DNA of 64,000 bases from Shewanella putrefaciens (GCF_016406305.1 NZ_CP066369.1:2746501-2810500); one strand, 5' to 3'. Shown: positions 40,578 to 50,890, counted from the stretch's first letter. The notes: generated by a model not told the origin, from the letters alone. Numbers and translations are program-made.

Positions 40578-41684
40578 CTACTTAATCTCTGTTGAATGGG
40601 TGTCGGCGTTTTCGCCAACCGAATTGGCTGTATCAGGGTTAAGCGCGAGCTTATCGTCCACATCATCCGATAATAGGATGGCTAACCAGCCGCCACTCTT
40701 ACTCGATTCTAGGGCAATTTTGACCACCATAGTCAATGGCACTGAAAGCAGCATACCCACAGATCCAAGTAGCCAGCCCCAAAAAATTAACGATAGAAAG
40801 ACCACTAATGTGGAAAGCCCTAGGCCACGCCCCATAAACTTAGGCTCGACCACATTGCCCATCACCATATTGGCCCCCAGATACAAAAGGGCTGTGCCAC
40901 CCGCCGCCGCGGGGCCCAATTGGACAAAGGCCAACAAAACGGCAGGAATAGCCGCAATAATTGAACCTATGTTAGGGATATAATTGAATAAAAAGGCGAT
41001 AACAGCCCATAACAGCGCATAGTCCACCCCGATAAAGGTTAACCCTATGCCCACTATGATCCCCGTAGCGAGACTGACTAAGGTCTTGATCACCATATAT
41101 TGATTCACCGACTGCAAGAAGCGGTCAATCTGCTGCAACCGCATGTCGGGATCATCCAATGCCAAGTGCAGTTTTTTCGGTAACGACTGCGCTTCGAACA
41201 ACATAAAGACTATGGTGAGAATGATCAGGAATAAGTTGGCCATCACATTGCCCACACCAGAGAGCATATTGGTGGTCATAGACAAAGCCATGCCAGGGTC
41301 GAAATAGGCTAAAAACTGATCCTTAGATATCTGGATATTTAAGGCATGTAACTTACTTAATATCCAGGCAAATTGCTCGACTAACTGCACGCGGTAATAA
41401 GGCAGTTGCTTGGAAAACTCATTGATTGAACTGCCCACAAGGGAAGCTAACCACAGCCCCATCAACACAATAAAGCACATCAGCAGGATCACGGCTAACC
41501 ATTTAGGCACCCGATATTTGGTCATTTGGCCAATGGCAGGATTACAGATCACCGCAATAAAACTCGATAGCACAAAGGGGACGACGATTGGACTCGCGGC
41601 CTTTATCCCGGCCAAAATAATCACTACAAAGGCCATTACCGCAAAACCGCGATAGGCTGCAGAGGGCGCATTAGCTCGCGTCAT
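40578..41684 (-). CDS. AI-2E family (PerM/UPF0118) transporter
   Basis: A 368-residue protein with about eight membrane helices. It has the family pattern LLWAVIAFLFNYIPNIGSIIAAIPA (residues 215-240) and a VEPKFMGRGLGLSTLVVFLSL segment. Members export small solutes; some are linked to autoinducer-2 or to sodium/proton exchange. No evidence here fixes a substrate. It is close upstream of the methyltransferase gene. Confidence 0.88.
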   Translation of the reverse strand: MTRANAPSAAYRGFAVMAFVVIILAGIKAASPIVVPFVLSSFIAVICNPAIGQMTKYRVPKWLAVILLMCFIVLMGLWLASLVGSSINEFSKQLPYYRVQLVEQFAWILSKLHALNIQISKDQFLAYFDPGMALSMTTNMLSGVGNVMANLFLIILTIVFMLFEAQSLPKKLHLALDDPDMRLQQIDRFLQSVNQYMVIKTLVSLATGIIVGIGLTFIGVDYALLWAVIAFLFNYIPNIGSIIAAIPAVLLAFVQLGPAAAGGTALLYLGANMVMGNVVEPKFMGRGLGLSTLVVFLSLIFWGWLLGSVGMLLSVPLTMVVKIALESSKSGGWLAILLSDDVDDKLALNPDTANSVGENADTHSTEIK

Positions 41685-41782
41685 TTATTAAAAATCCTTC
41701 TTGATCTTAGATAAAATTGTTAGGCTAGCGCGAGAAAAATGATTATCTCATGCACCTAAGACTTAAATAGCAAACTATCATT

Positions 41783-42145
41783 ATGAAACCAGAAACCGCG
41801 ATTATACGCATTAAAAACTTAAGACTTCGCACTTTTATCGGTATCAAAGAAGATGAAATTCAAAATAGGCAGGATGTGATAGTCAATGTCATCATCCATT
41901 ATTGCGCCGAACATGCCCGTAACAGTGATAATGTTGAAGATGCGCTCAATTACCGCACTATTACCAAAAAAATTATAGAGTTAATTGAGAACAACCGTTT
42001 TTCATTACTCGAAAACCTCACCAGCCAAACGCTGGCCATCGCCAGTGAACATCCTTGGGTGGAGTTTGCCAGTGTCGAAATCGATAAACCCCATGCCCTA
42101 CGCTTTGCCGATTCTGTCTCTATGGAGCTGTGCTATCAAAAATAA
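41783..42145 (+). CDS. folX: Dihydroneopterin triphosphate 2'-epimerase
   Basis: A 120-residue member of the FolB/FolX tunnelling fold. The sequence [18 protein letters not shown] at the start and [17 protein letters not shown] match FolX. It epimerises 7,8-dihydroneopterin triphosphate. The next gene is yfcH, the same order as in E. coli. The ribosome-binding site is weak. Confidence 0.9.
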   Translation: MKPETAIIRIKNLRLRTFIGIKEDEIQNRQDVIVNVIIHYCAEHARNSDNVEDALNYRTITKKIIELIENNRFSLLENLTSQTLAIASEHPWVEFASVEIDKPHALRFADSVSMELCYQK

Positions 42146-42192
42146 TCCCACTAAAAATACCCAAACTCAGTGATCGCTTCACGCCGTATTTC

Positions 42193-42247
42193 GGTATATA
42201 TACCCAGACAACCTGAAGATGCAGGATCCAAGTAGCTTGGGTATATC
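42193..42247. repeat. Palindromic intergenic element between folX and yfcH
   Basis: Outer arms ATATACCCA and TGGGTATAT enclose an inner CCTG...CAGG pairing. The sequence resembles short dispersed palindromic repeats seen in intergenic DNA of Shewanella and Vibrio. Only one copy is in this window. Confidence 0.55.
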
Positions 42248-42275
42248 ACAGAGCTAAACCGATAAGAGAGGTTCC

Positions 42276-43169
42276 ATGAATATACTGATCACTGGCGCAA
42301 GCGGCTTTATTGGCAGCCAACTGGTAAACCTGTTGGCTGGCGAGCACCAATTAACCATACTGTCACGCCATCCCTCAACGACTCGACAGTCATTGGGTGC
42401 TAACCACCAATACCTTACCAGTCTCAATGATATTGACGATTTAAATCACTTCGATGCCGTAGTGAACTTAGCGGGCGAACCTATCGTTGCTAAGCGCTGG
42501 AGTAAACGTCAAAAACAAGTGATTTGCACCAGCCGCTGGAATATCACAGCAAGACTGAGTCAGCTGATAAAACAAAGCACAAACCCACCTAAGGTGATGG
42601 TCAGTGGCTCTGCTATTGGTTTTTATGGCCGCCAAGGCGAGCACCCCTTAGATGAAACTAGCCAGCCCCATATTGAGTTCAGCCATGAGATTTGCAGCAC
42701 ATGGGAACAGTTAGCCCAGGACGCCGCATCGGATAAAACCCGCGTCTGTATTATCCGTATTGGAATCGTGCTTGGCCAAGGTGGCGCGCTTGCTAAAATG
42801 CTGCCCCCCTTCAAACTCGGCCTCGGAGGCCCCATTGGACATGGTCGCCAAGGGATGAGCTGGATACATATTGATGATGTTATTGCACTTATCGACTTTC
42901 TACTCAACCAGGAAAATTGCCAGGGGATATTCAATGCGACAGCACCTAATCCCGTGAGCAACGGTGAATTTGCCAAGACCTTAGGTAAAGTACTTAACCG
43001 CCCAGCCCTGCTCACAACCCCACCACTGGCGCTGCGACTCGCGATGGGGGAAATGTCAGAGCTCCTGACCGAGGGCCAATTTGTTATCCCTAAACGGGCA
43101 CTTGCAGCGGGTTTTACATTTAAATACAGCGAACTTGAAGCGGCATTAACGAATATTGTTGCAAATTAA
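42276..43169 (+). CDS. yfcH: Epimerase-like NAD-binding protein YfcH
   Basis: A 297-residue extended short-chain dehydrogenase of the TIGR01777 type. The Rossmann motif ITGASGFIGSQL is at residues 4-15. Family motifs AVVNLAGEPI and SAIGFYG follow, and a C-terminal DUF1731-like tail is present. The substrate is unknown. It has an AGAGAGG ribosome-binding site and follows folX. Confidence 0.9.
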   Translation: MNILITGASGFIGSQLVNLLAGEHQLTILSRHPSTTRQSLGANHQYLTSLNDIDDLNHFDAVVNLAGEPIVAKRWSKRQKQVICTSRWNITARLSQLIKQSTNPPKVMVSGSAIGFYGRQGEHPLDETSQPHIEFSHEICSTWEQLAQDAASDKTRVCIIRIGIVLGQGGALAKMLPPFKLGLGGPIGHGRQGMSWIHIDDVIALIDFLLNQENCQGIFNATAPNPVSNGEFAKTLGKVLNRPALLTTPPLALRLAMGEMSELLTEGQFVIPKRALAAGFTFKYSELEAALTNIVAN

Positions 43170-43718
43170 GTAAACTAGATAGCAGCCCCTTGGCGATCAA
43201 CGTCGCTATCCGCTAAGGGATACTTAAACTAATAACTTAAAAAATAAGGCATAAATTGGGCTAATCGCCCCTTCACATTGGCCCTTCCACCCAAACTGTA
43301 GATGCAACACTTTAAATAACAGCCGAAAAACATTATCGCAACAATATGATTTATAAGATAATTTAACGACTAAGACGACGTTTTCTGTTAAACTCACGGC
43401 AACTTGCTTACCAAAGTGGTTATATCGAGCCTTCATACGAACGACTGATATCGACCAGAGCAAGACTCAAACTGGCCACAAGATCGCCAGAATGATCCCC
43501 AATACGAGCTATCTCGTTAACGATAGGGATCTGTTAACCCACTACGGTTCATATTCGCGCTTATTCATCCTACATCAGCATTAGGATTGACTGGGACTTG
43601 TCCTCAATATCGGCGCTTAACATCCAGCATTAGCAGGTACTTAATAACAAGATGGGTCACCCTCTGCTCACGTTAGCGCTGAGGTATTCCCACATAAGAC
43701 AGTTTGTAAGGAATTATC
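43170..43718. other. Intergenic region upstream of gltS
   Basis: 549 bases without a supported gene. I see no repeat, strong hairpin or known operator; the gltS promoter should lie here. Confidence 0.55.
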
Positions 43719-44942
43719 ATGCACACCACTTATACCATTGGCGAGCTAGAGTCGTTCTTGATTGCTATTTTCGTGCTGTTTATCGGCCACTCTATCAACC
43801 GCCATGTACGTGTCTTTAGACAATATAATATTCCCGAGCCCATAGTTGGAGGACTCGTTATCGCCGCCGCGGTTGCCTTCCTTCATATTCAAGATATCAG
43901 CCTCAGCTTCAGCCTATCGCTGCAAAACATCTTAATGTTGATGTTTTTCAGCACAATAGGATTATCCGCTAACTATAAGCTTTTACTCAGTGGCGGTAAG
44001 AAAGTGTTTATCTTCCTCGGTGTCGCCTCGTTTTACATCGTTATCCAAAATGCCGTTGGAGTCAGTTTAGCGAGTCTATTGGGCTTAGACCCTATTATGG
44101 GACTCATTGCGGGTTCAATCACCCTCTCTGGCGGCCATGGTACGGGCGTGGCTTGGTCGCAAACCTTTGCCGAAAATTATGGTATTAACACCCTCGAATT
44201 TGCGATGGCAGCCGCAACCTTTGGCCTAGTGATGGGCGGCATTATTGGTGGGCCGGTCGCGCAGCGCCTGATCGGAAAACACCATCTTGTGTCGCAGTAT
44301 GGTATTGGCCGCAAACACCATACTGAGCATCCCCAGTTAATCACTTATGACCAGTTAGAAGAAGATCAGGTCACGGCTAAAACCGTATTAGAAACCCTTT
44401 TTGTGCTGCTCTTGTGTGTTGCTGGCGCTAAATGGCTCACAGTACTTGTAGGGTTATCGGGTATTGCTTGGTTAAAAATGCCGGACTTTGTCTATGCCCT
44501 ATTTCTAGGCGTACTCATAGCCAATATCACCGAGCTCACCCGCGGCTATAAACCCCATACCGAGAGTATCGATGTGATAGGCACTGTCGCACTGTCACTC
44601 TTCCTCTCCATGGCATTGATGAACCTAAAGTTATGGGAAATCTTTGACTTAGCTATCCCACTACTAGTGATCTTATTGGTACAAACGGCGGTGTTGGCGG
44701 TTTTTGCCTATTATGTGACATTTAAAGTGATGGGCAGTAATTACGATGCGGCGGTGATCACTGGCGGCCACTGCGGCTTTGGTATGGGCGCGACGCCAAC
44801 GGCGGTGATGAATATGGGAGCGCTGGTATCACGAACAGGGCCTTCGCCCCAAGCCTTTATGGTCGTGCCGATCGTCGGGGCCTTCTTTATCGACATAGTT
44901 AACTTAATAGTCCTGCAGGGTTATCTGAGCTTTATGAAGTAG
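43719..44942 (+). CDS. gltS: Sodium/glutamate symporter GltS
   Basis: A 407-residue protein with about 11 hydrophobic helices in two inverted halves. It has the GltS motifs GSITLSGGHGTG (about residues 130-141) and VITGGHCGFGMGATPTAVMN (about 345-364). It imports glutamate with sodium. An AAGGA ribosome-binding site lies before the ATG. The gene stands alone and ends at a strong terminator. Confidence 0.95.
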   Translation: MHTTYTIGELESFLIAIFVLFIGHSINRHVRVFRQYNIPEPIVGGLVIAAAVAFLHIQDISLSFSLSLQNILMLMFFSTIGLSANYKLLLSGGKKVFIFLGVASFYIVIQNAVGVSLASLLGLDPIMGLIAGSITLSGGHGTGVAWSQTFAENYGINTLEFAMAAATFGLVMGGIIGGPVAQRLIGKHHLVSQYGIGRKHHTEHPQLITYDQLEEDQVTAKTVLETLFVLLLCVAGAKWLTVLVGLSGIAWLKMPDFVYALFLGVLIANITELTRGYKPHTESIDVIGTVALSLFLSMALMNLKLWEIFDLAIPLLVILLVQTAVLAVFAYYVTFKVMGSNYDAAVITGGHCGFGMGATPTAVMNMGALVSRTGPSPQAFMVVPIVGAFFIDIVNLIVLQGYLSFMK

Positions 44943-44960
44943 CCATTTCTCATTGGCCAT

Positions 44961-44990
44961 AAAAGGGGCGCCCATTGCGGCGCCCTTTTT
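44961..44990. terminator. Bidirectional terminator between gltS and lepB
   Basis: The GC-rich stem GGGCGCC/GGCGCCC is flanked by AAAA and TTTTT and lies between convergent genes. Confidence 0.9.
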
Positions 44991-45010
44991 ATAGCTGAAA
45001 ATAACTCAGG

Positions 45011-45673
45011 TTAGAACGCGCGCATTAAACGTTCGGCTCGGGGTAAGTAGTGGTCATCATAATCGAGGGAGAAAATGACGGAACTTGAACGCCCGACTAT
45101 CTCATCCCGGGGGACAAAACCGATAACCCGAGAGTCGGCGCTATTATCTCGATTATCCCCTAAGGCCAGATAATGCGCATCCGGCACAGTGACAGGCCCA
45201 AAATTAGCAAGATTTGAGGGAACGGCATTAAGCCTAATACTGTGAGCCATACCGAGCAAATCCTCCTGCATTTCGGTGACGTCCGCCGGAGCATAGGCAC
45301 TCAGGGCTTGGGATCGATAATCCAAAGGTTCACCATTTAAATACAAACGATTATCCCGCATCATCACAGTATCACCCGGCAGGGCGATCACCCGCTTAAT
45401 CAGTTTTTTATCGGCCTTTTTCGAGTCAAACACCACTATATCTCCGCGGGCGGGATCCGCCAGTTTCACTAAGGCGATATGGGTAAAGGGCAGCCTAAGA
45501 TCGTAGGCCATCTTATTCACCAAAATACGATCACCCTCGACGATAGTCGGCAGCATAGAGCCCGTTGGCACAGTATTCCAATCCGCCACGGCGCTTCTAA
45601 ACACTAACATTAAGCCGATAAACAGCAAAAAGGAGCGGTTATCCTTAAGCAGTGTTGTTATTCCTTTGAACAT
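45011..45673 (-). CDS. lepB: Signal peptidase I, shorter paralogue
   Basis: A 220-residue type I signal peptidase with one N-terminal membrane segment (about residues 13-30). Catalytic serine S39 lies in PTGSMLPT and lysine K93 in KLIKRVIALPGD; the C-terminal GDNRDNSADSR box is present. It is shorter than the main LepB of enterics (about 324 residues, two membrane anchors), so it may be a second signal peptidase with its own clients. It lies downstream of ybbP, so it might be co-transcribed with it. Confidence 0.9.
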   Translation of the reverse strand: MFKGITTLLKDNRSFLLFIGLMLVFRSAVADWNTVPTGSMLPTIVEGDRILVNKMAYDLRLPFTHIALVKLADPARGDIVVFDSKKADKKLIKRVIALPGDTVMMRDNRLYLNGEPLDYRSQALSAYAPADVTEMQEDLLGMAHSIRLNAVPSNLANFGPVTVPDAHYLALGDNRDNSADSRVIGFVPRDEIVGRSSSVIFSLDYDDHYLPRAERLMRAF

Positions 45674-45730
45674 AGTTTCTCCTCAACAATTGTTAGCCAG
45701 TGCAATCAAGCACTAACTGCCCACCTTTAA

Positions 45731-48262
45731 CTAATTACCCACCTTTAAGAGCTCAGAGCAAGATTGATTGAGCAATTGGCGGCAACGCCAAACTCCGAGT
45801 AAGGCCACCAGCAAGGCGCCTGAAACAGGGGCTATCCCCCACCAAGGCCAGTGCATATACACATTAAGTTCAAATACTTGAGTCTTAAGTAGATAGAGCG
45901 CAAATTCGGCGACTATCACGGCAAGCACGCCCGCGATTGCGCCCAGTAAGGCAAACTCTAACCCAGTTGCACTGCGCAATAGCCATCCCGAAGCGCCGAA
46001 GGTGCGCAGCACAGCTAATTCCCGTTGCCGAGTCGCCATGCCAGCCTCAGTTTGTGCGATCAAGACTAAGGCACTGGCGAATAATACCAGCACCAGCACT
46101 AAGGTCAGTGACAATGACACTTGCTCGATGATCTGCCTGAGCTGACCCACCATAGCACCAACATCTATGATAGAAATGGTTGGGAATTGCTGAATAAGCG
46201 CCAGGATCACCGCATCCTTAGGCGTGCCATCGGCATTCATCGCTTGGCCACTTGCTACTTGATCGTTTGTTGCTTGAGCATCATTAGCTTGCTGCTGATC
46301 ATTTAGATAAAAACTCGCCATCGAGGTATAGGCAAAGGGCGCGAGCGCCTCTTCGGTAAAAATCATAAAAAAGTTTGGCTGCAGCGTTTCCCAATGCACG
46401 GCGCGAATACTGGCAACTTTAACTGTGAGCTCCTGATTATCAATGACATAAGTCAGCTTATCGCCAAGACCAATACCTAAACGTTCCGCCACGCCGGACT
46501 CCACCGACACTTCATCGGCGGCTTGATTAAAGTGACCTTCCAGTAGCTCGTTATTCGCGGGCAGGGTTTTGCGCCAAGTTAGATTAAGCTCCCGTGAAAT
46601 GCCCACTCTGCCCCGCTCGCCCGTCTCAGCCTGCTCGTTTGAAATCAGTGCTTCACCGTTAATTTGGGTTAACCGGCCGCGGATCACAGGATAAATGTCC
46701 GTCGCCGCTATGCCCTTAGCCGTCATAAAATCATTCAAGGGCTTAGCATCGTCGGGGGCAATATTAACGAGGAAGTAATTAGGCGCATTTTCAGGCAGCT
46801 GTTTTTGCCACTCGTTAAGCAGATCCTGTCTTAGGGCGAGGATCGTTAATAGCAATACCAAGGCGGCACTAAAGCCGACCAATTGCACCGCATTTTGACG
46901 GGCACGACGCCTAAGCCCCGCCAGTGCCAATTGCAAGGGGTTGGTGGTTTTCATACCAACACTGTGGCCTAGACGTATCATCACAAACCCAAGCACACTT
47001 AACAGCGCACCGAGCAGCAATACCGCACTGACGACAGTCAGGGTCAAAGGCCAGCTTTGGGAATACAAATACCCCAGCAGCGTCATCGCCCCTAAGCTCA
47101 GTAAGAAATGCAGCCACATGCCAAGCTGTAACCCTTCTAACTGACGCTGTAGCACCCGTAGCGGTGGGATCGCCAATAATCGCAGCAACGGATAGGCTGA
47201 AAACATAAAGGCGCTGATAAGCCCTGTGCCAATACCGAGCAACAATGGCCGAGTGAGCGGCGGTGAATAGGCGGCAATTTCAGCGGGTAAAAGATGACTA
47301 ATACTAAAATCGAGCAGTGCACCACCCAGCAGGCCCAAACCAATGCCGAGTAAGGTCACCAATAGCAAATGCATCCCAAACAATAGCCGAATTTGCTTTG
47401 CCGAGGCGCCAAAGGTTTTCAGCATGGCCACCACATCGTAATGACGCTGGCAATAACGTTGGGCGGCAATCCCGATTGCAGCGCAGGCTAGCGCTATACC
47501 AAGTAAACTTGCGAGCAACAAAAATCGCTCCGCTCGCTTAACCGCACCCGCGATGGGCGAGTCACCGGATTGCACATCGACCCAGCGCTGTGAGCTATTT
47601 AATAGCGGTTTAACACTTTGCTCAAAGGTCGCAAGCGAGGCTTCATCCCCTGTAAATTGATACAGATAGGTTACCCGGCTGCCCGGTTGGATCACCCCAG
47701 TTTTGGCCACATCCTCTATCCGCATCAAGACCACGGGGGATGAGGCGAAGGGATTAAAGCCCGCATCGGGTAAGCGACTGATCTCATTACTGAGCACAAA
47801 CTCACTGTTACCGAGCTCGATGGATTTGGGATAACCTAAGAGTCCACCTAGGCGCGTCTCAAACCAGATCTCATCCGCTTGGGGTAGCCCCTGGGTTTTA
47901 CCGCTGGTGAGTTCAATGTCGCCCTTGAGTGGATAACCCGCTTCAACCGCACGCACTGTGACTAATTGAAACTTATCTCCCGAATACACCATAGAATTAA
48001 ATTGCATGTTAGTCACATGCTTAAGCCCGAGATCCTCGGCGGTGGCTAAAATTTCCGCATCAATTTTAACTGGCGAATCGATAATCCGATCGGCGGCGAT
48101 AAACTGCGTCGCTTGCCCATTAATCGCCACTTGCAGACGTTCACTCACCCGCGCAAGGCCACTCACAGACAAGACTGCGAGCGTAATAGCGAGGATAATC
48201 AATAACAATTGCCCTTGCTGTAACTCGCGCTTAAATAGGCGCCATGCCAAACTTAACTCCAT
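45731..48262 (-). CDS. ybbP: ABC transporter permease, FtsX/MacB type (YbbP)
   Basis: An 843-residue permease. An N-terminal membrane helix is followed by a large periplasmic domain. FtsX-type four-helix blocks are at about residues 245-400 and 715-835, with a second periplasmic domain between. Its ATPase partner YbbA is encoded just upstream, two bases away. This pair, divergent from tesA, is conserved in gammaproteobacteria. The substrate is unproven; lipid or lysophospholipid handling is a plausible guess because of TesA. Confidence 0.9.
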   Translation of the reverse strand: MELSLAWRLFKRELQQGQLLLIILAITLAVLSVSGLARVSERLQVAINGQATQFIAADRIIDSPVKIDAEILATAEDLGLKHVTNMQFNSMVYSGDKFQLVTVRAVEAGYPLKGDIELTSGKTQGLPQADEIWFETRLGGLLGYPKSIELGNSEFVLSNEISRLPDAGFNPFASSPVVLMRIEDVAKTGVIQPGSRVTYLYQFTGDEASLATFEQSVKPLLNSSQRWVDVQSGDSPIAGAVKRAERFLLLASLLGIALACAAIGIAAQRYCQRHYDVVAMLKTFGASAKQIRLLFGMHLLLVTLLGIGLGLLGGALLDFSISHLLPAEIAAYSPPLTRPLLLGIGTGLISAFMFSAYPLLRLLAIPPLRVLQRQLEGLQLGMWLHFLLSLGAMTLLGYLYSQSWPLTLTVVSAVLLLGALLSVLGFVMIRLGHSVGMKTTNPLQLALAGLRRRARQNAVQLVGFSAALVLLLTILALRQDLLNEWQKQLPENAPNYFLVNIAPDDAKPLNDFMTAKGIAATDIYPVIRGRLTQINGEALISNEQAETGERGRVGISRELNLTWRKTLPANNELLEGHFNQAADEVSVESGVAERLGIGLGDKLTYVIDNQELTVKVASIRAVHWETLQPNFFMIFTEEALAPFAYTSMASFYLNDQQQANDAQATNDQVASGQAMNADGTPKDAVILALIQQFPTISIIDVGAMVGQLRQIIEQVSLSLTLVLVLVLFASALVLIAQTEAGMATRQRELAVLRTFGASGWLLRSATGLEFALLGAIAGVLAVIVAEFALYLLKTQVFELNVYMHWPWWGIAPVSGALLVALLGVWRCRQLLNQSCSELLKVGN

Positions 48263-48264
48263 AA

Positions 48265-49002
48265 TTAAGCCTCCTTGGCAGTGGCTAAGGGCGTAGTATC
48301 AAATGAAGATTGAATGCTCTCTTCTAGATGGCCGTTATCCATCACCAGTTGCCGCTGACAACGCTTAGCCAATTGCAGATCGTGGGTGACAAGGATAAGT
48401 GTGGTATGGCTTTCCTGATTGAGTTCAAACAACATATCGGCAATTTTATGGCCGTTAACCCCATCTAAATTACCCGTGGGTTCATCGGCAAACAGCACCT
48501 TAGGCTCACAGATAAAAGCGCGGGCAATCGCCACCCTTTGCTGCTCGCCGCCCGAAAGCTGCTTAGGTAAATGGGTTAAACGGTGGGATAAGCCGACCCG
48601 CTCCAGCATAGCCTGCGCTTTGTCCTTGGCATTTTTGACGCCAGCAAGCTCGGCAGGTAACATCACGTTCTCGAGTGCCGTTAGGGTATCTACCAACATA
48701 AAGGATTGAAAAATAAAGCTGACCTTCTGTTTACGCAGTGCAGCTTTTTGCTCTTCATTAAGCGGTGATAACGCCACACCATCGAGCCAAATCTCCCCAG
48801 ATGTTGGTGTATCAAGCGCCGCCAGCAATCCCAGTAGAGTGGATTTACCCGAACCCGAGGGGCCAAGAATGGCGACACTCTCACCTTGCTTGACATCTAA
48901 GTTAATGCCCTTGAGGATAGTGAGAACTCCTTCCTGAGTGATCACTGATTTTTCGAGGTTAACCACATTGATGGCACTGTTTTTTAAGATGACGTTAGAC
49001 AT
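48265..49002 (-). CDS. ybbA: ABC transporter ATPase YbbA
   Basis: A 245-residue MacB-type ATPase. Walker A is GPSGSGKST, the ABC signature is LSGGEQQRVAIARAF and Walker B is VLFADEPTGNLD. It powers YbbP. The start region of this gene overlaps the non-coding side of the divergent tesA promoter. Confidence 0.95.
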   Translation of the reverse strand: MSNVILKNSAINVVNLEKSVITQEGVLTILKGINLDVKQGESVAILGPSGSGKSTLLGLLAALDTPTSGEIWLDGVALSPLNEEQKAALRKQKVSFIFQSFMLVDTLTALENVMLPAELAGVKNAKDKAQAMLERVGLSHRLTHLPKQLSGGEQQRVAIARAFICEPKVLFADEPTGNLDGVNGHKIADMLFELNQESHTTLILVTHDLQLAKRCQRQLVMDNGHLEESIQSSFDTTPLATAKEA

Positions 49003-49054
49003 AGGATCCTTCTTGTATAAATCGTTCTGGTATCAATCGCAAAGAGTTAAATCA

Positions 49055-49654
49055 ATGGCTAAGCACATTTTGGCCTTCGCCCTCTTGAGTGTATTTGTCG
49101 CCACCCCGGCCCACGCGGCCCGGGTGCTGATCCTCGGCGATAGCTTAGGCGCAAGCTATGGCATGGCAGAACAGTCTGGCTGGGTAGCACTGCTGCAAGA
49201 AAAACTGCCCGAACATGAATTTACTAACGGTTCAGTGAGCGGTGAAACCACTGCAGGCGGTTTACGGCGCTTGCCCGCACTGCTCGACTCCGTCGCCCCC
49301 GACCTTGTGGTCGTTGAACTGGGCGGTAATGATGGTTTACGTGGCTTCCCCCCTACGCAACTTGAGAAGAATCTAATCCAAATCATTACCCTAGCCAAAG
49401 ATAGCGGCGCAAAAGTGCTGCTAACCGAAATCATGGTACCGCCTAACTATGGCCCTCGCTATACCCAAAAGTTCACCCAAGTGTATCAAGACATATCTAA
49501 AGCACAGGATATAATGTTGATTCCCTTCTTTATGCAGGATATCGCGCCCTATCCAGAGCTGATGCAGCGCGATGGCATTCATCCCAACGAAAAAGCCCAG
49601 GCAAAAATCGCCAACTGGATGCAACCTTGGATTGAAAAAGCGTTAACTCAATAA
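49055..49654 (+). CDS. tesA: Multifunctional acyl-CoA thioesterase I / lysophospholipase L1
   Basis: A 199-residue SGNH hydrolase. The start is the ATG at 49055 (MAKHILAFALLSVFV); the open frame upstream from 48938 is an artefact that runs into ybbA. A signal peptide ends AHA-A near residue 21. The catalytic serine is S30 in GDSLG; N in GGND and D/H in DGIHPN complete the SGNH set. Periplasmic. Divergent to ybbA-ybbP. Confidence 0.93.
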   Translation: MAKHILAFALLSVFVATPAHAARVLILGDSLGASYGMAEQSGWVALLQEKLPEHEFTNGSVSGETTAGGLRRLPALLDSVAPDLVVVELGGNDGLRGFPPTQLEKNLIQIITLAKDSGAKVLLTEIMVPPNYGPRYTQKFTQVYQDISKAQDIMLIPFFMQDIAPYPELMQRDGIHPNEKAQAKIANWMQPWIEKALTQ

Positions 49655-49798
49655 AATAGCTGCAATTTTAAGCTAATAAACAGCTTGCTTAGCTAAACTA
49701 ATGCCCAACGGATAAAAACGTGTTCTAACGCAATATTAGCCCTATAGATAAACAGTAAAATTCGTGTTAGCAAATGGTTAACCCAACAAGGAGTCAAT

Positions 49799-50866
49799 AT
49801 GTCCCTTAGCCATCAGCAAAAAGTGTACATACCCAAGGAAGCCCGAACCAATCAATACATCACCGCCGAAATCAAGGTGACGGATGAGTTACTGAGTCAA
49901 TATCCCGATTATCAAAGCTGTTATCAAACCTTAAGCCGTTTAATATTCAATTTGGCAGAACAACACGATCTGCGTAATGTCCACGTGATCACTAACGATA
50001 AACTGCCCGTTGTCCGTTACCATACTGAAGCCTATTGTTTCCAAACCACTGAACAAATTCTATTTTTTTACAATCCAGCCTATCACGAAGCCCAAAATTT
50101 ATTCTCCCAAGAAAACTACCGCGCCCGTAAATTACGCATAGTGTTCCTCGCCACTGGTGAAGATATCCGCAGTAATTCCGCCAGTTTTCATATTAAGGTA
50201 CGGGAGTTACTCAACGCCTTAATGCCTAAGTTACCGATGAAGGATCTTAAGGTGAAGATCCGTGATCATCAGCATTTATCCTATGATCTGTTCGCAAAAG
50301 CCAAGGGAAATAAAGAAACCTACGGCTATAAACTGCGCGCCATAGGCCCAAGGTATAAGGCCAGAAAATGCGAGTTACCGGAAAATACCAGCTCACTCAC
50401 CTATGTGACTGTCAGTTTGCCCCTGAGTCGCAAGCTCAAGCAGGGGCTATTGCCCGAATCGGCAACTGACTTTACCCCGTTATATCAACACCTTGAAGAT
50501 AGCTTTCTCAAGGCCGCAGCCAATAAACAACTCACTCGCCTCGCGATGATTGCTAACGGCTTAACGCCACTGGTGCGTAACAGTAAGTTTGAGAAGCTGG
50601 ACAGTAAAGCCGAAGTACAGATGATAGGTTTCGATCCAAATGCGACCGAGCAGCAAGTGATCCGCCGCTGGGATGCCGATAACTTAGTCGAAGCCGCCCA
50701 CTTTACCATAGTGGCGGGTACGAAAGACTGTGACGATTCAGGCTTCGGCCGCTTTATGAATAATGTCGAAACCGCATTGAAAGCCTTTGCAACTGAGATA
50801 GGGCTGGATCCGGAACGTGAAGACTTAGTCGTACGGTTCCATCAACATATCAGCTATCAAATCTGA
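49799..50866 (+). CDS. DUF3083 family protein
   Basis: A 355-residue soluble protein without signal peptide. It fits the DUF3083 family restricted to marine gammaproteobacteria such as Shewanella and Vibrio. It has an AAGGAG ribosome-binding site and a terminator at the end. No catalytic motif is recognised and its function is unknown. Confidence 0.75.
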   Translation: MSLSHQQKVYIPKEARTNQYITAEIKVTDELLSQYPDYQSCYQTLSRLIFNLAEQHDLRNVHVITNDKLPVVRYHTEAYCFQTTEQILFFYNPAYHEAQNLFSQENYRARKLRIVFLATGEDIRSNSASFHIKVRELLNALMPKLPMKDLKVKIRDHQHLSYDLFAKAKGNKETYGYKLRAIGPRYKARKCELPENTSSLTYVTVSLPLSRKLKQGLLPESATDFTPLYQHLEDSFLKAAANKQLTRLAMIANGLTPLVRNSKFEKLDSKAEVQMIGFDPNATEQQVIRRWDADNLVEAAHFTIVAGTKDCDDSGFGRFMNNVETALKAFATEIGLDPEREDLVVRFHQHISYQI

Positions 50867-50890
50867 TTGAACACAGATTATCGCTAAACA

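Noticed and set aside
43224..43463. 79-residue minus-strand ORF before gltS
   Set aside because: No ribosome-binding site and an implausible composition; treated as non-coding.
48938..49054. Longer TesA start
   Set aside because: The extension overlaps ybbA on the other strand and places 39 residues before a clear signal peptide.
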